Positions 6,526 through 13,955 of a stretch of DNA of 19,062 bases are shown here, piece by piece. The translations under genes were made by a program, and so were the position numbers. Numbering within the stretch: position 1 is the first letter of the stretch; every line of letters begins with the position of its first letter. This DNA comes from JADDRA01 sp038233555 (GTDB lineage: Bacteria; Actinomycetota; Acidimicrobiia; Acidimicrobiales; CADCSY01). Below the pieces are notes generated by a model. That model searched no databases. It was not told the origin of the DNA and was given only the letters and a program-made list of their open reading frames with translations. Where the stretch lies: positions 1 to 19,062 of the forward strand of contig JBBSLT010000027.1 in assembly GCA_038233555.1 (NCBI GenBank), given 5' to 3'.

Positions 6526-7845
6526 TCAGTGTGGTGCGTACACGAGCAAGGGCTCGGGGCACTTGGTGATGGTGAACTCGGCCGACCCCTCGAAGGTCTC
6601 CCCGTCGTGGGCGAGGCGGCGGTTGCGGTCGAGTCGGCGGACCCGCAGCTCGCGGACCTGGATCTCCTCGTAGGCGCGGCAGCGGCCGAGGCGCCCGGTG
6701 AGAACGGCGGCCACAAGACGGAGCCGCCCTCCTGGCATCGAGGCGTCGATCATGCGGACGTCGAGACGGCCGTCATCCAGACGGGTGCGCCAGCTCGGGG
6801 CGAAGCCATGGGGATGGTAGGTGCAGTTGCCCACGAAGATCATCCACAGACGGCGGGTTCGCCCGTCGATCTCGACCTCGGTGGGACTGGAGCGACGGAG
6901 CACACCCACCAAGGCGATGATCATCGCCGGCCACTTGCCTATACGCCCCTCTAGGCGCTCCCGTGCGTCCACCAGCTCGACGTAGGCCCCGAAGCTGGCG
7001 GTGTTGAGGAAGGGCCGCCCGTCGATCTGGGCGAGGTCGACGGCGACGACCTCGCCGGCGGCCAGGGCGGCGATGGCGTCGTCCACCGAGGTGAGGCCGA
7101 TGTCGCGAGCGAAGTGGTTCAGCGTGCCCGCGGGCACGGCGAACAGCGGCATGCTCTGAGCATGGGCGACGCCGGCAGCGGCGTTCAGCGACCCGTCGCC
7201 ACCCACCATGCCCACGGCCCGGCCCTCCGAGGCGGCTTCGTGCAACGCCTCCATGAGATCGTCACATTCGTCCAGCTCGATTAGCCGGGCGTCGGGGAGT
7301 GCCTCCGCCAGGCGCTCACGCGGCCCGCGGCCGAGCGCTAAGCCGGCGCCGGCGTTGATGACCACCGTGAGGGCCTTGCCCTCGGGGGCCGGGAGATGGT
7401 GGCGGGTCGCCGTCGCCGGATGCAGGTTGGCCGAGGTGTGGGGAGCGACGGGCCAGAGCCGACGACTCCCGAGGGCCATCGCCGCACCGGCGCCAGCAGC
7501 GAGCAGCGAAGTCGGTGCTCGCTGCCTCGACGAGAGCTCGGGGACGAGGAGTGCGGCGGTGGCTGCGGCCAAGGGAGCGCTGGCCCGAGGTAGCTCGAGG
7601 GAGGCGCCGACGGCAAAGGCGATGGCGGTGGCGGCGACCGGAGCGCTTCGCCGGCGGTCGCGCACTGCACCGAGCAAGCCAGCCACTCCCGCCACGGCGA
7701 GGCTGGAGGTGGAGCCGCGCAGCACCGCCCGTCGACCGAATCGCCCGGTGGCGATCAGGGCGGCGGCGCTACAGGCCCACGCCACTGCGAGCGTGCGGCC
7801 ATCGTCGGTGACGGGTGCTGATGCTCGTGCTCGTGGCGGGCGCAT
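6526..7845 (-). CDS. Diacylglycerol kinase-family lipid kinase with degenerate PAP2 domain
   Basis: This 439-residue protein has two parts. Residues 155-439 are a DAGK/YegS-type lipid kinase: VVINAGAG (161-168), the nucleotide loop GGDGSLN (215-221; usually GGDGTxN) and PAGTLNHFARD (238-248). Residues about 20-140 are hydrophobic and follow the layout of the PAP2 phosphatase domain of bifunctional PAP2/DAGK proteins (RRAVLRGSTSSLAVAGVAG, ending SRRLWPVAPHTSA). The PAP2 catalytic motifs are gone: no KxxxxxxRP, no PSGH, and no His-containing SRxxxxxHxxxD. It is therefore probably a membrane-anchored kinase that phosphorylates diacylglycerol or a related lipid. The ATG at 7843-7845 is divergent from dcd. 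Confidence 0.82.
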   Translation of the reverse strand: MRPPRARASAPVTDDGRTLAVAWACSAAALIATGRFGRRAVLRGSTSSLAVAGVAGLLGAVRDRRRSAPVAATAIAFAVGASLELPRASAPLAAATAALLVPELSSRQRAPTSLLAAGAGAAMALGSRRLWPVAPHTSANLHPATATRHHLPAPEGKALTVVINAGAGLALGRGPRERLAEALPDARLIELDECDDLMEALHEAASEGRAVGMVGGDGSLNAAAGVAHAQSMPLFAVPAGTLNHFARDIGLTSVDDAIAALAAGEVVAVDLAQIDGRPFLNTASFGAYVELVDARERLEGRIGKWPAMIIALVGVLRRSSPTEVEIDGRTRRLWMIFVGNCTYHPHGFAPSWRTRLDDGRLDVRMIDASMPGGRLRLVAAVLTGRLGRCRAYEEIQVRELRVRRLDRNRRLAHDGETFEGSAEFTITKCPEPLLVYAPH

Positions 7846-7924
7846 AACCCATGTCTACCCCCTGGACCGGAGGCCAGGACTACCCTCGGTCGTCGTGGGC
7901 GACGGGGAGGTGGAGTCCGACGGC

Positions 7925-9121
7925 GTGTTGGCCGGCGATACCTCCGGCGTGCTGCCCAGCCAGATGCTGGCGCAGGCCATCGCCGCCGGCTGGATCGACG
8001 GCGGCGCCTACAAGATCCCCGAGTCGAGCATCCAGCCGGCGAGCCTCGACCTGCGCCTGGGCGAGGTGGCCTACCGCATCCGCTGCAGCTTCCTTCCCGA
8101 TCGCGACACCGTCGAGGGAAAGGTCAAGGACTACATCGTCGATGAGCTGGACCTGCGCCGGGACGGGGCCGTGCTCGAGACGAATCGTCCCTACCTGATC
8201 CCGCTGATCGAGCAGTTGGACTTACCCGTCGGGCTACGGGGTCGGACCAACCCCAAGAGCTCCACCGGTCGCCTCGACGTCTTCACCCGGGTCATCACCG
8301 ACCACAGCTACCGCTTCGACGAGATCGCCGACGGCTACGGGGGCCAGCTCTACCTCGAGGTCGTCCCGCTATCGTTCACGGTCCGGGTGCGCCAGGGCCT
8401 GGCCCTCAACCAGCTGCGCCTCGTGCGTGGGCAGGCCCGACTGGGCGACGACCAGCTCCGGACCGTGCATGCCGAGGAGCCCCTGTTGTTCCGGGATGGG
8501 GTGCCCGTGGCCGACCATGACTTCGCTACCGCCAACGGACTGTTCGTCAGCCTCGACCTCCGAGGGGACGACGAAGGTCGGGTGGGACATCGGGCCAAGG
8601 GCTACGCCCCGCTCCTCGACCTCGGTCAGGTCGACGCCTATGAGGTGGACGACTTCTGGGAGCCGGTGCGCCGTGAGCATGGCGACCGCATCGTGCTGGC
8701 GCCGGAGCGGTTCTACCTGCTGCTGTCCGACGAGAGCGTCCGGTTGCCGCCTCATCTGGCGGCGGAGATGACGGCCTATGACCCCACCAGCGGCGAGCTG
8801 CGTACGCACTACGCCGGATTCTTCGATCCCGGTTTCGGGTACCACGCCGATGGCTCGCTGAATGGTTCACGAGCCGCCCTGGAGGTGCGAGCCCACGATG
8901 TGCCGTTCATGATCGAGCACCGCCAGCGGGTGTGCAAGCTCACCTTCGAGCACATGCTGGCCGCACCCGAGAAGCTCTATGGGAGCCAGATCGGGTCCAA
9001 CTACCAGGGCCAGGAGGAGACGCTCGGCAAGCACTTCCGCCGCCGTCCTCCACCGGTAGCATCCGCGGATGACCGGGTGACGACGGGGGAGTGGCCGGGC
9101 CAGGACCCGCTGTTTCCATGA
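7925..9121 (+). CDS. dcd: 2'-deoxycytidine 5'-triphosphate deaminase, long two-domain form
   Basis: This 398-residue enzyme converts dCTP to dUTP, supplying dUMP for thymidylate synthesis. It belongs to the long form with two dUTPase-fold halves. The N-terminal half has SIQPASLDLRLG, the nucleotide-binding RTNPKSSTGRLD (107-118) followed by FTRVITD, and LYLEVVP with the candidate catalytic Glu (E145). The second half ends YGSQIGSNYQGQ, then LGKHF, as family members do. The frame is open far upstream, but homology starts near residue 8; GTG at 7925 has GGAG 9 bases before it (7912-7915), while GTG at 7895 is an alternative. The TGA overlaps the ATG of the next gene (ATGA at 9118-9121). Confidence 0.85.
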   Translation: MLAGDTSGVLPSQMLAQAIAAGWIDGGAYKIPESSIQPASLDLRLGEVAYRIRCSFLPDRDTVEGKVKDYIVDELDLRRDGAVLETNRPYLIPLIEQLDLPVGLRGRTNPKSSTGRLDVFTRVITDHSYRFDEIADGYGGQLYLEVVPLSFTVRVRQGLALNQLRLVRGQARLGDDQLRTVHAEEPLLFRDGVPVADHDFATANGLFVSLDLRGDDEGRVGHRAKGYAPLLDLGQVDAYEVDDFWEPVRREHGDRIVLAPERFYLLLSDESVRLPPHLAAEMTAYDPTSGELRTHYAGFFDPGFGYHADGSLNGSRAALEVRAHDVPFMIEHRQRVCKLTFEHMLAAPEKLYGSQIGSNYQGQEETLGKHFRRRPPPVASADDRVTTGEWPGQDPLFP

Positions 9122-10656
9122 CCGCTCCGGCGGGCGATGTGGTGGTGGTGGGAGCCGGCCACAACGGCCTGATCGCCGCCTGCTACCTGGCTCAGGCCGG
9201 ACGCCAGGTGGTGGTGCTCGAACAGCTCGACCGCCCCGGAGGCGGCGCCCGCACCGAGGAGACCGTGCCCGGCTACCGCTTCGACCTCCACTCCGTCGCC
9301 CACAACATCATCAACATGACCGACATCCCCGCCGAGCTTGACCTCGCCGGCGCCGGCCTGGTCTACCAGGAGATGGACCCCTTCTCGGTCGCCGTCCATG
9401 CCGACGGGCGTAGGGTCCGCTTCTTGCGCTCGGTCGACGCCACCGTCGACTCCATCGCCGAGTCGAGCCTCTCGGAGGCACGGGCCTACCGGGCGTTCAT
9501 GGACAAGGCCTTGCCTATCGTGGGCACGATCATGCCGGCCGTACGCGGTGACGTCTCGGTCCGTGAGCTGCCCGCCCGCCTGGCCAACTTGGCCCGTTCG
9601 CTGCGCCACCAGCCCCTGTCGACGGTACGCGACGTGCTCGGCCCCTACCAGTCGTTGCTGGTCCGCTGGCTGGAGTCGGACCTGACCCGCGGCCCGGTGG
9701 CCGCCTTCGCCGCCCATGCCGGGGTGGGCCCGTCCACGCCCGGTGGTGCGCTCTACGCCTTCTGGCAGGCGGCCTACCACCTCTACGGGCAGTGGCATGC
9801 CGAGGGTGGGGCCCAAGGCCTCACCGATGCGCTGATGCGACGGGCTGCGTCGCTCGGCGTCGAGGTGCGCTGCGCCGAACCGGTGGCTCGCATCGAGGCC
9901 GGAGGAGGTCGGGTCCGGGCGGTGGTGACCGAGAGCGACGAGCGGATCAGGTGCTCGGCGGTGGTGACGGCCCTCGATCCGAAGACCGCCTTGCTGGAGT
10001 TGCTCGATCCGCCCCTCGGCGGGAGTGCCGCCGCCGACCTGGCCGCCGCCCGGAGAAGCAACGTCGTCCAGGCGGTGGTGCACGTCGCCACCTCGGCCCT
10101 GCCTGCCTACCCCGACGCTCGACCCGGCGACTGGAATGGCCTCCAGAGCTTCGTGGACCGCCTCGACGACCTCACCGCCGCCTGGCATCGGTCAGAGGCA
10201 GGCCAGCTCCCCGACCCCCTCCCGCTCTATGCCTTCACCACCTCGGCGCTCGACGACACGCTGGCCCCGGCCGGTCACCACACCGTCTACCTGGCGTGCC
10301 CGGCGGCGCCGGCGGTGGTCGACGGAGGTTGGCCCGCCCGGCGTGAGCAGTTGGTCGAACAGTGCCTGGCCACCATGGAGGAGCGGGCCCCCGGCTTCGG
10401 GGCGACGGTGCAGGGCGTAGCCACCCACACCCCCGACGTCATGGAAGCGGTCGAGCGCTGGCCTGGGGGCCACCCCATGCACCTCGACATCGCCCTCGAC
10501 CAACTTGGTCCATTGCGCCCCACCCGGGCGCTGGGCGACCACCGCACCCCCGTCGAAGGGCTTTACATCTCGGGGGCCGGCACCAACCCCGCCGGCGGCA
10601 TCGCCGGCACCCCCGGTCGAGGTGCCGCACGAGCCTTGCTGCGCGACCAGCGATGA
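9118..10656 (+). CDS. Phytoene-dehydrogenase-like FAD-dependent oxidoreductase
   Basis: This 512-residue flavoprotein has the Rossmann FAD motif VVVVGAGHNGL at residues 8-18, then the conserved VVVLEQLDRPGGGART, and a C-terminal FAD-binding end GLYISGAGTNPAGGIAGTPG. This is the layout of the CrtI/PYROXD2 group, which includes carotenoid desaturases and many oxidoreductases of unknown substrate. No phytoene synthase or other carotenoid gene is nearby, so a carotenoid role is not supported; the annotation should stop at NAD(P)/FAD-dependent oxidoreductase. The ATG at 9118 overlaps the dcd stop. It converges with the next minus-strand gene after 19 bases. Confidence 0.82.
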   Translation: MTAPAGDVVVVGAGHNGLIAACYLAQAGRQVVVLEQLDRPGGGARTEETVPGYRFDLHSVAHNIINMTDIPAELDLAGAGLVYQEMDPFSVAVHADGRRVRFLRSVDATVDSIAESSLSEARAYRAFMDKALPIVGTIMPAVRGDVSVRELPARLANLARSLRHQPLSTVRDVLGPYQSLLVRWLESDLTRGPVAAFAAHAGVGPSTPGGALYAFWQAAYHLYGQWHAEGGAQGLTDALMRRAASLGVEVRCAEPVARIEAGGGRVRAVVTESDERIRCSAVVTALDPKTALLELLDPPLGGSAAADLAAARRSNVVQAVVHVATSALPAYPDARPGDWNGLQSFVDRLDDLTAAWHRSEAGQLPDPLPLYAFTTSALDDTLAPAGHHTVYLACPAAPAVVDGGWPARREQLVEQCLATMEERAPGFGATVQGVATHTPDVMEAVERWPGGHPMHLDIALDQLGPLRPTRALGDHRTPVEGLYISGAGTNPAGGIAGTPGRGAARALLRDQR

Positions 10657-10675
10657 CCAGACGGGCTGCTCAGGC

Positions 10676-10930
10676 TCAGGCCGGACCGGCGTCGTCGCCG
10701 AGGACCTGGGAGGGATCCCGGGCGTCCTTCATGGCTTCGTCGGTGGAACCTCCGGTGCCTTCGCTCATGTGGCCACTCTCGTCGTCGGCGAAGACGTGCT
10801 TGATGGGGTTTCCGGCGCCGTCCCAAGAGGTCATCTCAGTGGGTTCGAGGTCGTCTCGAGACATGGGGCCATGAGAATCAGCCTTCATCTCGTCGACAGT
10901 CAGGTCATGGGGCTTGTCTTGCTCGGTCAT
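10676..10930 (-). CDS. Small acidic hydrophilic protein of unknown function
   Basis: This 84-residue protein is rich in Asp, Glu, Gly, Ser and Met and poor in hydrophobic residues (DLTVDEMKADSHGPMSRDD, then HVFADDESGHMSEGTGGSTDEAMKDA). It is predicted to be disordered, with no domain I recognise. The start is well fixed: AGGAGG on the minus strand, 8 bases before the ATG at 10928-10930. The frame stays open upstream through the next gene, but that extension is a shadow. A GGGTAT element 36 bases before the start resembles the -10 of actinobacterial SigB/SigF promoters. Small proteins of this composition are sometimes stress-induced; that is a guess here. Confidence 0.75.
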   Translation of the reverse strand: MTEQDKPHDLTVDEMKADSHGPMSRDDLEPTEMTSWDGAGNPIKHVFADDESGHMSEGTGGSTDEAMKDARDPSQVLGDDAGPA

Positions 10931-10966
10931 GGCCGATCCTCCTGGTTGGTGGTCAACGCCTGAGGT

Positions 10967-10972
10967 ATACCC
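10967..10972 (-). promoter_or_regulatory. Candidate SigB/SigF-type -10 element
   Basis: On the minus strand, GGGTAT lies 36 bases upstream of the small acidic protein's ATG, the right place for a -10 element. Stress sigma factors of the SigB/SigF group in actinobacteria prefer GTTT near -35 and GGGTAT near -10. A GTTT is present but immediately adjacent rather than about 15 bases upstream, so only half the signal is matched. Confidence 0.25.
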
Positions 10973-11012
10973 GTAAACCACCTGGGCCATCCGACATCTC
11001 CGACGGGCACCG

Positions 11013-12038
11013 CTACCCGAGGCTGCCTCTGGCCGCACGAGGCCCGGCCTGCAACGCCGGCGTCGAGGCGCCTGCACCCTCCCTAAGACCCGCCAACAGC
11101 TCGAGGAGGGCGGCGGTAGCGCTGACCTTTGGGTCCCAACCCAGCTCGCGGCGGGCCCGGCCGGCGTCAAGCACTGGGACACCGAGGGCGAGATCGAGCC
11201 AGCCGGGCGGTGAGGGTTGCAGGCGAAGGCGCCACGCGGCCGCGGCCATCCTGCGCAACACAGACTCGGGAAGGGGGACCAGGCGGGCCGACAACGCCCG
11301 GGCCATCGTGGCGGGATCGAGGACCGGGCCGGCCGCGATGTTGTATGCGCCCCTTGCATCGCCGAGCAGGGCCAGGCGGTAGGCCTGGGCGGCGTCTGAG
11401 GCATGAACCGCCTGGAAGACCAGTCCAGGAGTGTCGGGGAAGACGGGAATGAGCGACGGGCGCAGGACGAAGCCAGGCACCAAGGGGCCGAGGAAGAGGC
11501 GGCGGATGCGGGCGGCCGCCCGCCGCTGGAACACTAGGCCCTTACGCAGGCGCACCACGCGGATCTCGGGGTGTTCGCCGACGAAGCGGTCGAGCTGGCG
11601 TTCCACCGCGGCCTTGTGGCGGGCGTAGAAGCTGGAGTGGATCCCATCGGTGGGCCACGTCTCGTCGACCGGGTGGTCCTTGGGGCCGGCGGAGTAGGCC
11701 CCCACGGAGGAGGCGTAGACCAGGGTCGGCACCGACGCCTTGGCCACCGCGGCGAAGACCCGAGCGCTTCCGGCCACGTTGGTGGCGGCCATGGTGTCCA
11801 GGCGATGGGAGGGTTGGATGAGCCAGGCCAGATGGACGACCGCAGCGGCGCCCCTGAAGTGGGCCACGAGGTCAGAGCTGGTGACGTCGGCACTGGCCCA
11901 GTCGACCTTGGGCAGGGCCAGCTCCGTAGGTTCCCGGCGTGAGAGACCGAGGATCGAATCCACCGCCGCCTCGCTCGAGAGCGCTTCCACCACGCTGATA
12001 CCGACGTTGCCGGTGGCGCCGGTGACCACGATGCGCAT
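11013..12038 (-). CDS. NAD-dependent epimerase/dehydratase (extended SDR)
   Basis: This 341-residue protein has the NAD(P)-binding GATGNVG at residues 7-13 right after the first strand, the strand-4 AAAVVHLAW, the catalytic Ser region LVYASSVGAYS (107-116) and Y138-x3-K142 (FYARHKAAVE), so the Ser/Tyr/Lys machinery is intact. It also has the conserved RLRKGLVF segment and VHASDAAQAYRLAL, both typical of extended SDRs acting on nucleotide sugars or similar. The substrate cannot be told. The ATG at 12036-12038 is preceded by a G-rich stretch. It lies 83 bases downstream of the PRC-barrel genes on the same strand and may be read from the same message. Confidence 0.85.
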   Translation of the reverse strand: MRIVVTGATGNVGISVVEALSSEAAVDSILGLSRREPTELALPKVDWASADVTSSDLVAHFRGAAAVVHLAWLIQPSHRLDTMAATNVAGSARVFAAVAKASVPTLVYASSVGAYSAGPKDHPVDETWPTDGIHSSFYARHKAAVERQLDRFVGEHPEIRVVRLRKGLVFQRRAAARIRRLFLGPLVPGFVLRPSLIPVFPDTPGLVFQAVHASDAAQAYRLALLGDARGAYNIAAGPVLDPATMARALSARLVPLPESVLRRMAAAAWRLRLQPSPPGWLDLALGVPVLDAGRARRELGWDPKVSATAALLELLAGLREGAGASTPALQAGPRAARGSLG

Positions 12039-12121
12039 GACCCCGCCCTACCCGCTCGCAGGAACCCTCACCTCATCGACTCTGGCTCGCCTCTGGCGCC
12101 GACTCATCGGCGACGTTCGTG

Positions 12122-12571
12122 TCAGCCGGACAGCTCAGCACCGTCCTCGTGGCGCACGACCAGGCAATAGGAGCCGAGGCTGTGAAGGCGATCGGCGGCC
12201 ACGGAACCCTCGGTGGTCTGCACCGCCTGAAGCTCGCCGGTAGCCTCGTCGAACTCGAGCTCCACGACCTTGCCAAGCTCGTTGCCGCGATCGGACAGGA
12301 CGAGCTTGTTCTTCCAGTCGAAGGTGCCGGACATGGCCTGCTCCTCCCTGGCGTCGGCAGCGGTGCGTACGCGGCCCTCGTCCTCGACGACGACGGCGTC
12401 GTGGCCCACGCCGCTGACATCGGTCCAGGCAACGAGTTGGTCTCGACCAACCTGGAGGGCGACGATGCGGCGGGGTGGCACGTCGACGAGGATCCGTTCG
12501 ACCTTGCCCATCTTCTGGGCGCTGGCCTTGCTCATCACCTTGGTGCCGGCCACCTCGCTGAGGCGCCTCAT
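12122..12571 (-). CDS. Double PRC-barrel protein (149 aa)
   Basis: This 149-residue protein appears to hold two PRC-barrel units. The first (about 3-66) opens LSEVAGTKVMSKASAQKMGKVERILVD; the second (about 86-146) has NKLVLSDRGNELGKVVELEFDEATGELQAVQT and ends with YCLVVRH. The pattern 'strand, Asp/Ser-x-G-xx-(L/M)-G-x-(V), strand' is the PRC-barrel signature. PRC-barrels occur in RNA metabolism (RimM), photosynthetic reaction centres and uncharacterised bacterial proteins, so fold does not give function. The ATG at 12569-12571 overlaps the stop of the upstream PRC gene (ATGA at 12568-12571); it is the last gene of the coupled module. Confidence 0.75.
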   Translation of the reverse strand: MRRLSEVAGTKVMSKASAQKMGKVERILVDVPPRRIVALQVGRDQLVAWTDVSGVGHDAVVVEDEGRVRTAADAREEQAMSGTFDWKNKLVLSDRGNELGKVVELEFDEATGELQAVQTTEGSVAADRLHSLGSYCLVVRHEDGAELSG

Positions 12572-13176
12572 GCGCTCGGCTCCGAGGGGACGGTGCGCAG
12601 GTGCTCGCGGAAGCGCTCCACAGAGGCGCCGAAGCCGGCGAGGTCGTCAGAGACGAAGTCGCGCACCGCCGCCGGCACCATGAGCGCCTCGCCGGAGACG
12701 GCAAGCGTCTCGGGCAGGGGGATGAACACGTGGCCGCCCGATCGGGGCGTGAGGATCTCGCTGCCGCCGATCTCGTAGCCGACCACCTCGGGTTCGTCCT
12801 CGACGAGCAGGACGACGTCGGTGACCTCTCCCAGCCGCTCGCCGGCATCGGTGATGACCTCGCTGCCGATGACGTTGCGGCGTCGGGCGCCCTTGCGGTC
12901 CTCGACGAGGACGTCGGTGCGCTCGGCGAGGTCGCCGGCGGTAGCGATCATGACGGCATGGCGACCGAGGGCGGCCACCTGCGACCACTCCACGGCCTGC
13001 TTCAAGGGCCCTCCGAGGAACCCACGGTGGTTGAGGGTGAAGCCGAGCAGCGCAGCCTCGGCCGTGCCGTACACCACGTCTTTGACCTCGGCCACGGCCT
13101 CGCCGGCGTCGATGGTGACGACGGGATGGCCAATGATGTCGGTGGCCCGGAGCAAGAGCGAGGGGGAAGTGGTCAT
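12568..13176 (-). CDS. Double PRC-barrel protein (202 aa)
   Basis: This 202-residue protein has two PRC-barrel units: about 7-80 (LLRATDIIGHPVVTIDAGEAVAEVKDVVYG, then LLGFTLNHRGFLGGP) and about 93-170 (RNVIGSEVITDAGERLGEVTDVVLLVED, then VVGYEIGG). The GFTLNHRGFLGGPLK segment and the second-half VFIPLPETLAV are characteristic of actinobacterial PRC-domain proteins as I remember them. A C-terminal helix (FVSDDLAGFGASVERFREHL) follows. The ATG at 13174-13176 overlaps the stop of the small membrane peptide gene. The frame is open upstream, but that extension has a composition unlike a real protein and is rejected. Function is unknown. Confidence 0.78.
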   Translation of the reverse strand: MTTSPSLLLRATDIIGHPVVTIDAGEAVAEVKDVVYGTAEAALLGFTLNHRGFLGGPLKQAVEWSQVAALGRHAVMIATAGDLAERTDVLVEDRKGARRRNVIGSEVITDAGERLGEVTDVVLLVEDEPEVVGYEIGGSEILTPRSGGHVFIPLPETLAVSGEALMVPAAVRDFVSDDLAGFGASVERFREHLRTVPSEPSA

Positions 13177-13316
13177 CGGCCCTTGCCCCCACGACCGCGA
13201 TTCGCCGTCTTGGTATCGGCGGCGATGACACCACCGGCTCGTCGCTTGCGCTGGACGACCACGGCCAAGACCGCAAGCAGCACGAGGATCACGGCGATGG
13301 CGATGGCGATCTCCAT
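13173..13316 (-). CDS. 47-residue single-pass membrane peptide
   Basis: A short gene, easily missed, encodes 47 residues: a start at ATG 13314-13316, a hydrophobic helix at residues 2-21 (MEIAIAIAVILVLLAVLAVV), then a basic segment QRKRR and a hydrophilic, Gly/Arg-rich tail ending RGRGGKGR. This is a typical N-out/C-in single-span architecture, with the basic residues on the cytoplasmic side. It starts 5 bases after the stop of the HTH gene and its TGA overlaps the ATG of the 202-residue PRC protein (ATGA at 13173-13176). Tight coupling on both sides is strong evidence that it is translated. I recognise no family. Confidence 0.72.
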   Translation of the reverse strand: MEIAIAIAVILVLLAVLAVVVQRKRRAGGVIAADTKTANRGRGGKGR

Positions 13317-13321
13317 CAGGC

Positions 13322-13879
13322 CTACTTTCGTCGACGGGGTGGGGGTGAGGCAAGCGTAGCGGCGGTTCCTGTCCGAGATGGTCGTAGCTCGGCCAACTGC
13401 GCTTCGAGGATCTCGAGCCGGGCTTCCGCCCGCACTGCCCGTTCGGTGGTGTCGGTGAGGCGCAGGATCAGCTCGGCCAACGATCGCTGGTGGATCTCCA
13501 GGGGCACCAGCACTCCAGAGTCCGACCGAGGCTTGTCGTTCCTGTCACCAGCCGACGGATCGCTCTCTACGGCCGCTTGGTCGTGATCGGCGGTCAGAAA
13601 CACCTCGAAGGTGCTCGAGTCGTCGGGGGACCTACGTTCGGCGATGGTCCCCGCCTTACGCCATCGCCGGACCGTGGCGGGTGTCACTCCGGCCGCTTCG
13701 GCCGCTTCGGCCAGGGTCAGCCATTGCCCGTCGCTGTCGCGCAAGCCGGCTGGCACCGGTGGGCGCGGGGCCGACGTCGCTGAGGACGCGTTGGCCCGCG
13801 ACGAGGCGGGGCGACGAGCCGCCAGCGGGGTGCGCCGGCGTTGGCTCTGGGGACCGTTGTTCGCCGAGCTGGCCGACAC
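13322..13879 (-). CDS. HTH protein with C-terminal coiled coil
   Basis: This 185-residue protein has a basic, Ser/Pro/Ala-rich N-terminus (1-48), a MerR/excisionase-type helix-turn-helix at about 53-78 (LTLAEAAEAAGVTPATVRRWRKAG), and a C-terminal heptad-like helix (about 128-165: LAELILRLTDTTERAVRAEARLEILEAQLAELR). It probably binds DNA and oligomerises through the helix. The GTG start at 13877-13879 follows a clear AGGAGGT by 4 bases. It is the first gene of a four-gene coupled operon with the membrane peptide and two PRC-barrel proteins and could be its regulator. Alternatives are a chromosome-organisation or cell-division protein; no sensory domain is visible. Confidence 0.75.
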   Translation of the reverse strand: MSASSANNGPQSQRRRTPLAARRPASSRANASSATSAPRPPVPAGLRDSDGQWLTLAEAAEAAGVTPATVRRWRKAGTIAERRSPDDSSTFEVFLTADHDQAAVESDPSAGDRNDKPRSDSGVLVPLEIHQRSLAELILRLTDTTERAVRAEARLEILEAQLAELRPSRTGTAATLASPPPRRRK

Positions 13880-13932
13880 GTTGACCTCCTGGCCGGGTGC
13901 TGAGGAGTCTGTTGTAGCAGATCGCCCCGCCG

Positions 13933-13955
13933 CCGGTCCTCAGATGAGGGACCGG
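13933..13955. terminator. Hairpin over the end of the citrate synthase gene
   Basis: CCGGT-CCTC pairs with GAGG-(G)-ACCGG around the tetraloop AGAT: 9 base pairs with one bulged G. The stem includes the citrate synthase stop codon (13940-13942) and lies upstream of the HTH gene, 53 bases from its start. It is a plausible terminator or mRNA 3'-end stabiliser, but has no U-tract. Confidence 0.4.

Noticed and set aside
7208..7924. Long plus-strand extension upstream of dcd
   Set aside because: The frame is open by GC bias only. It is antisense to the well supported lipid-kinase gene, its product is Arg/Ala/Ser-rich, and dCTP deaminase homology starts near 7940.
10931..11404. Upstream extension of the small acidic protein's frame
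   Set aside because: It overlaps the SDR gene in another frame on the same strand, with a Pro/Arg/Ser-rich shadow composition, while the ATG at 10930 has a perfect ribosome binding site.
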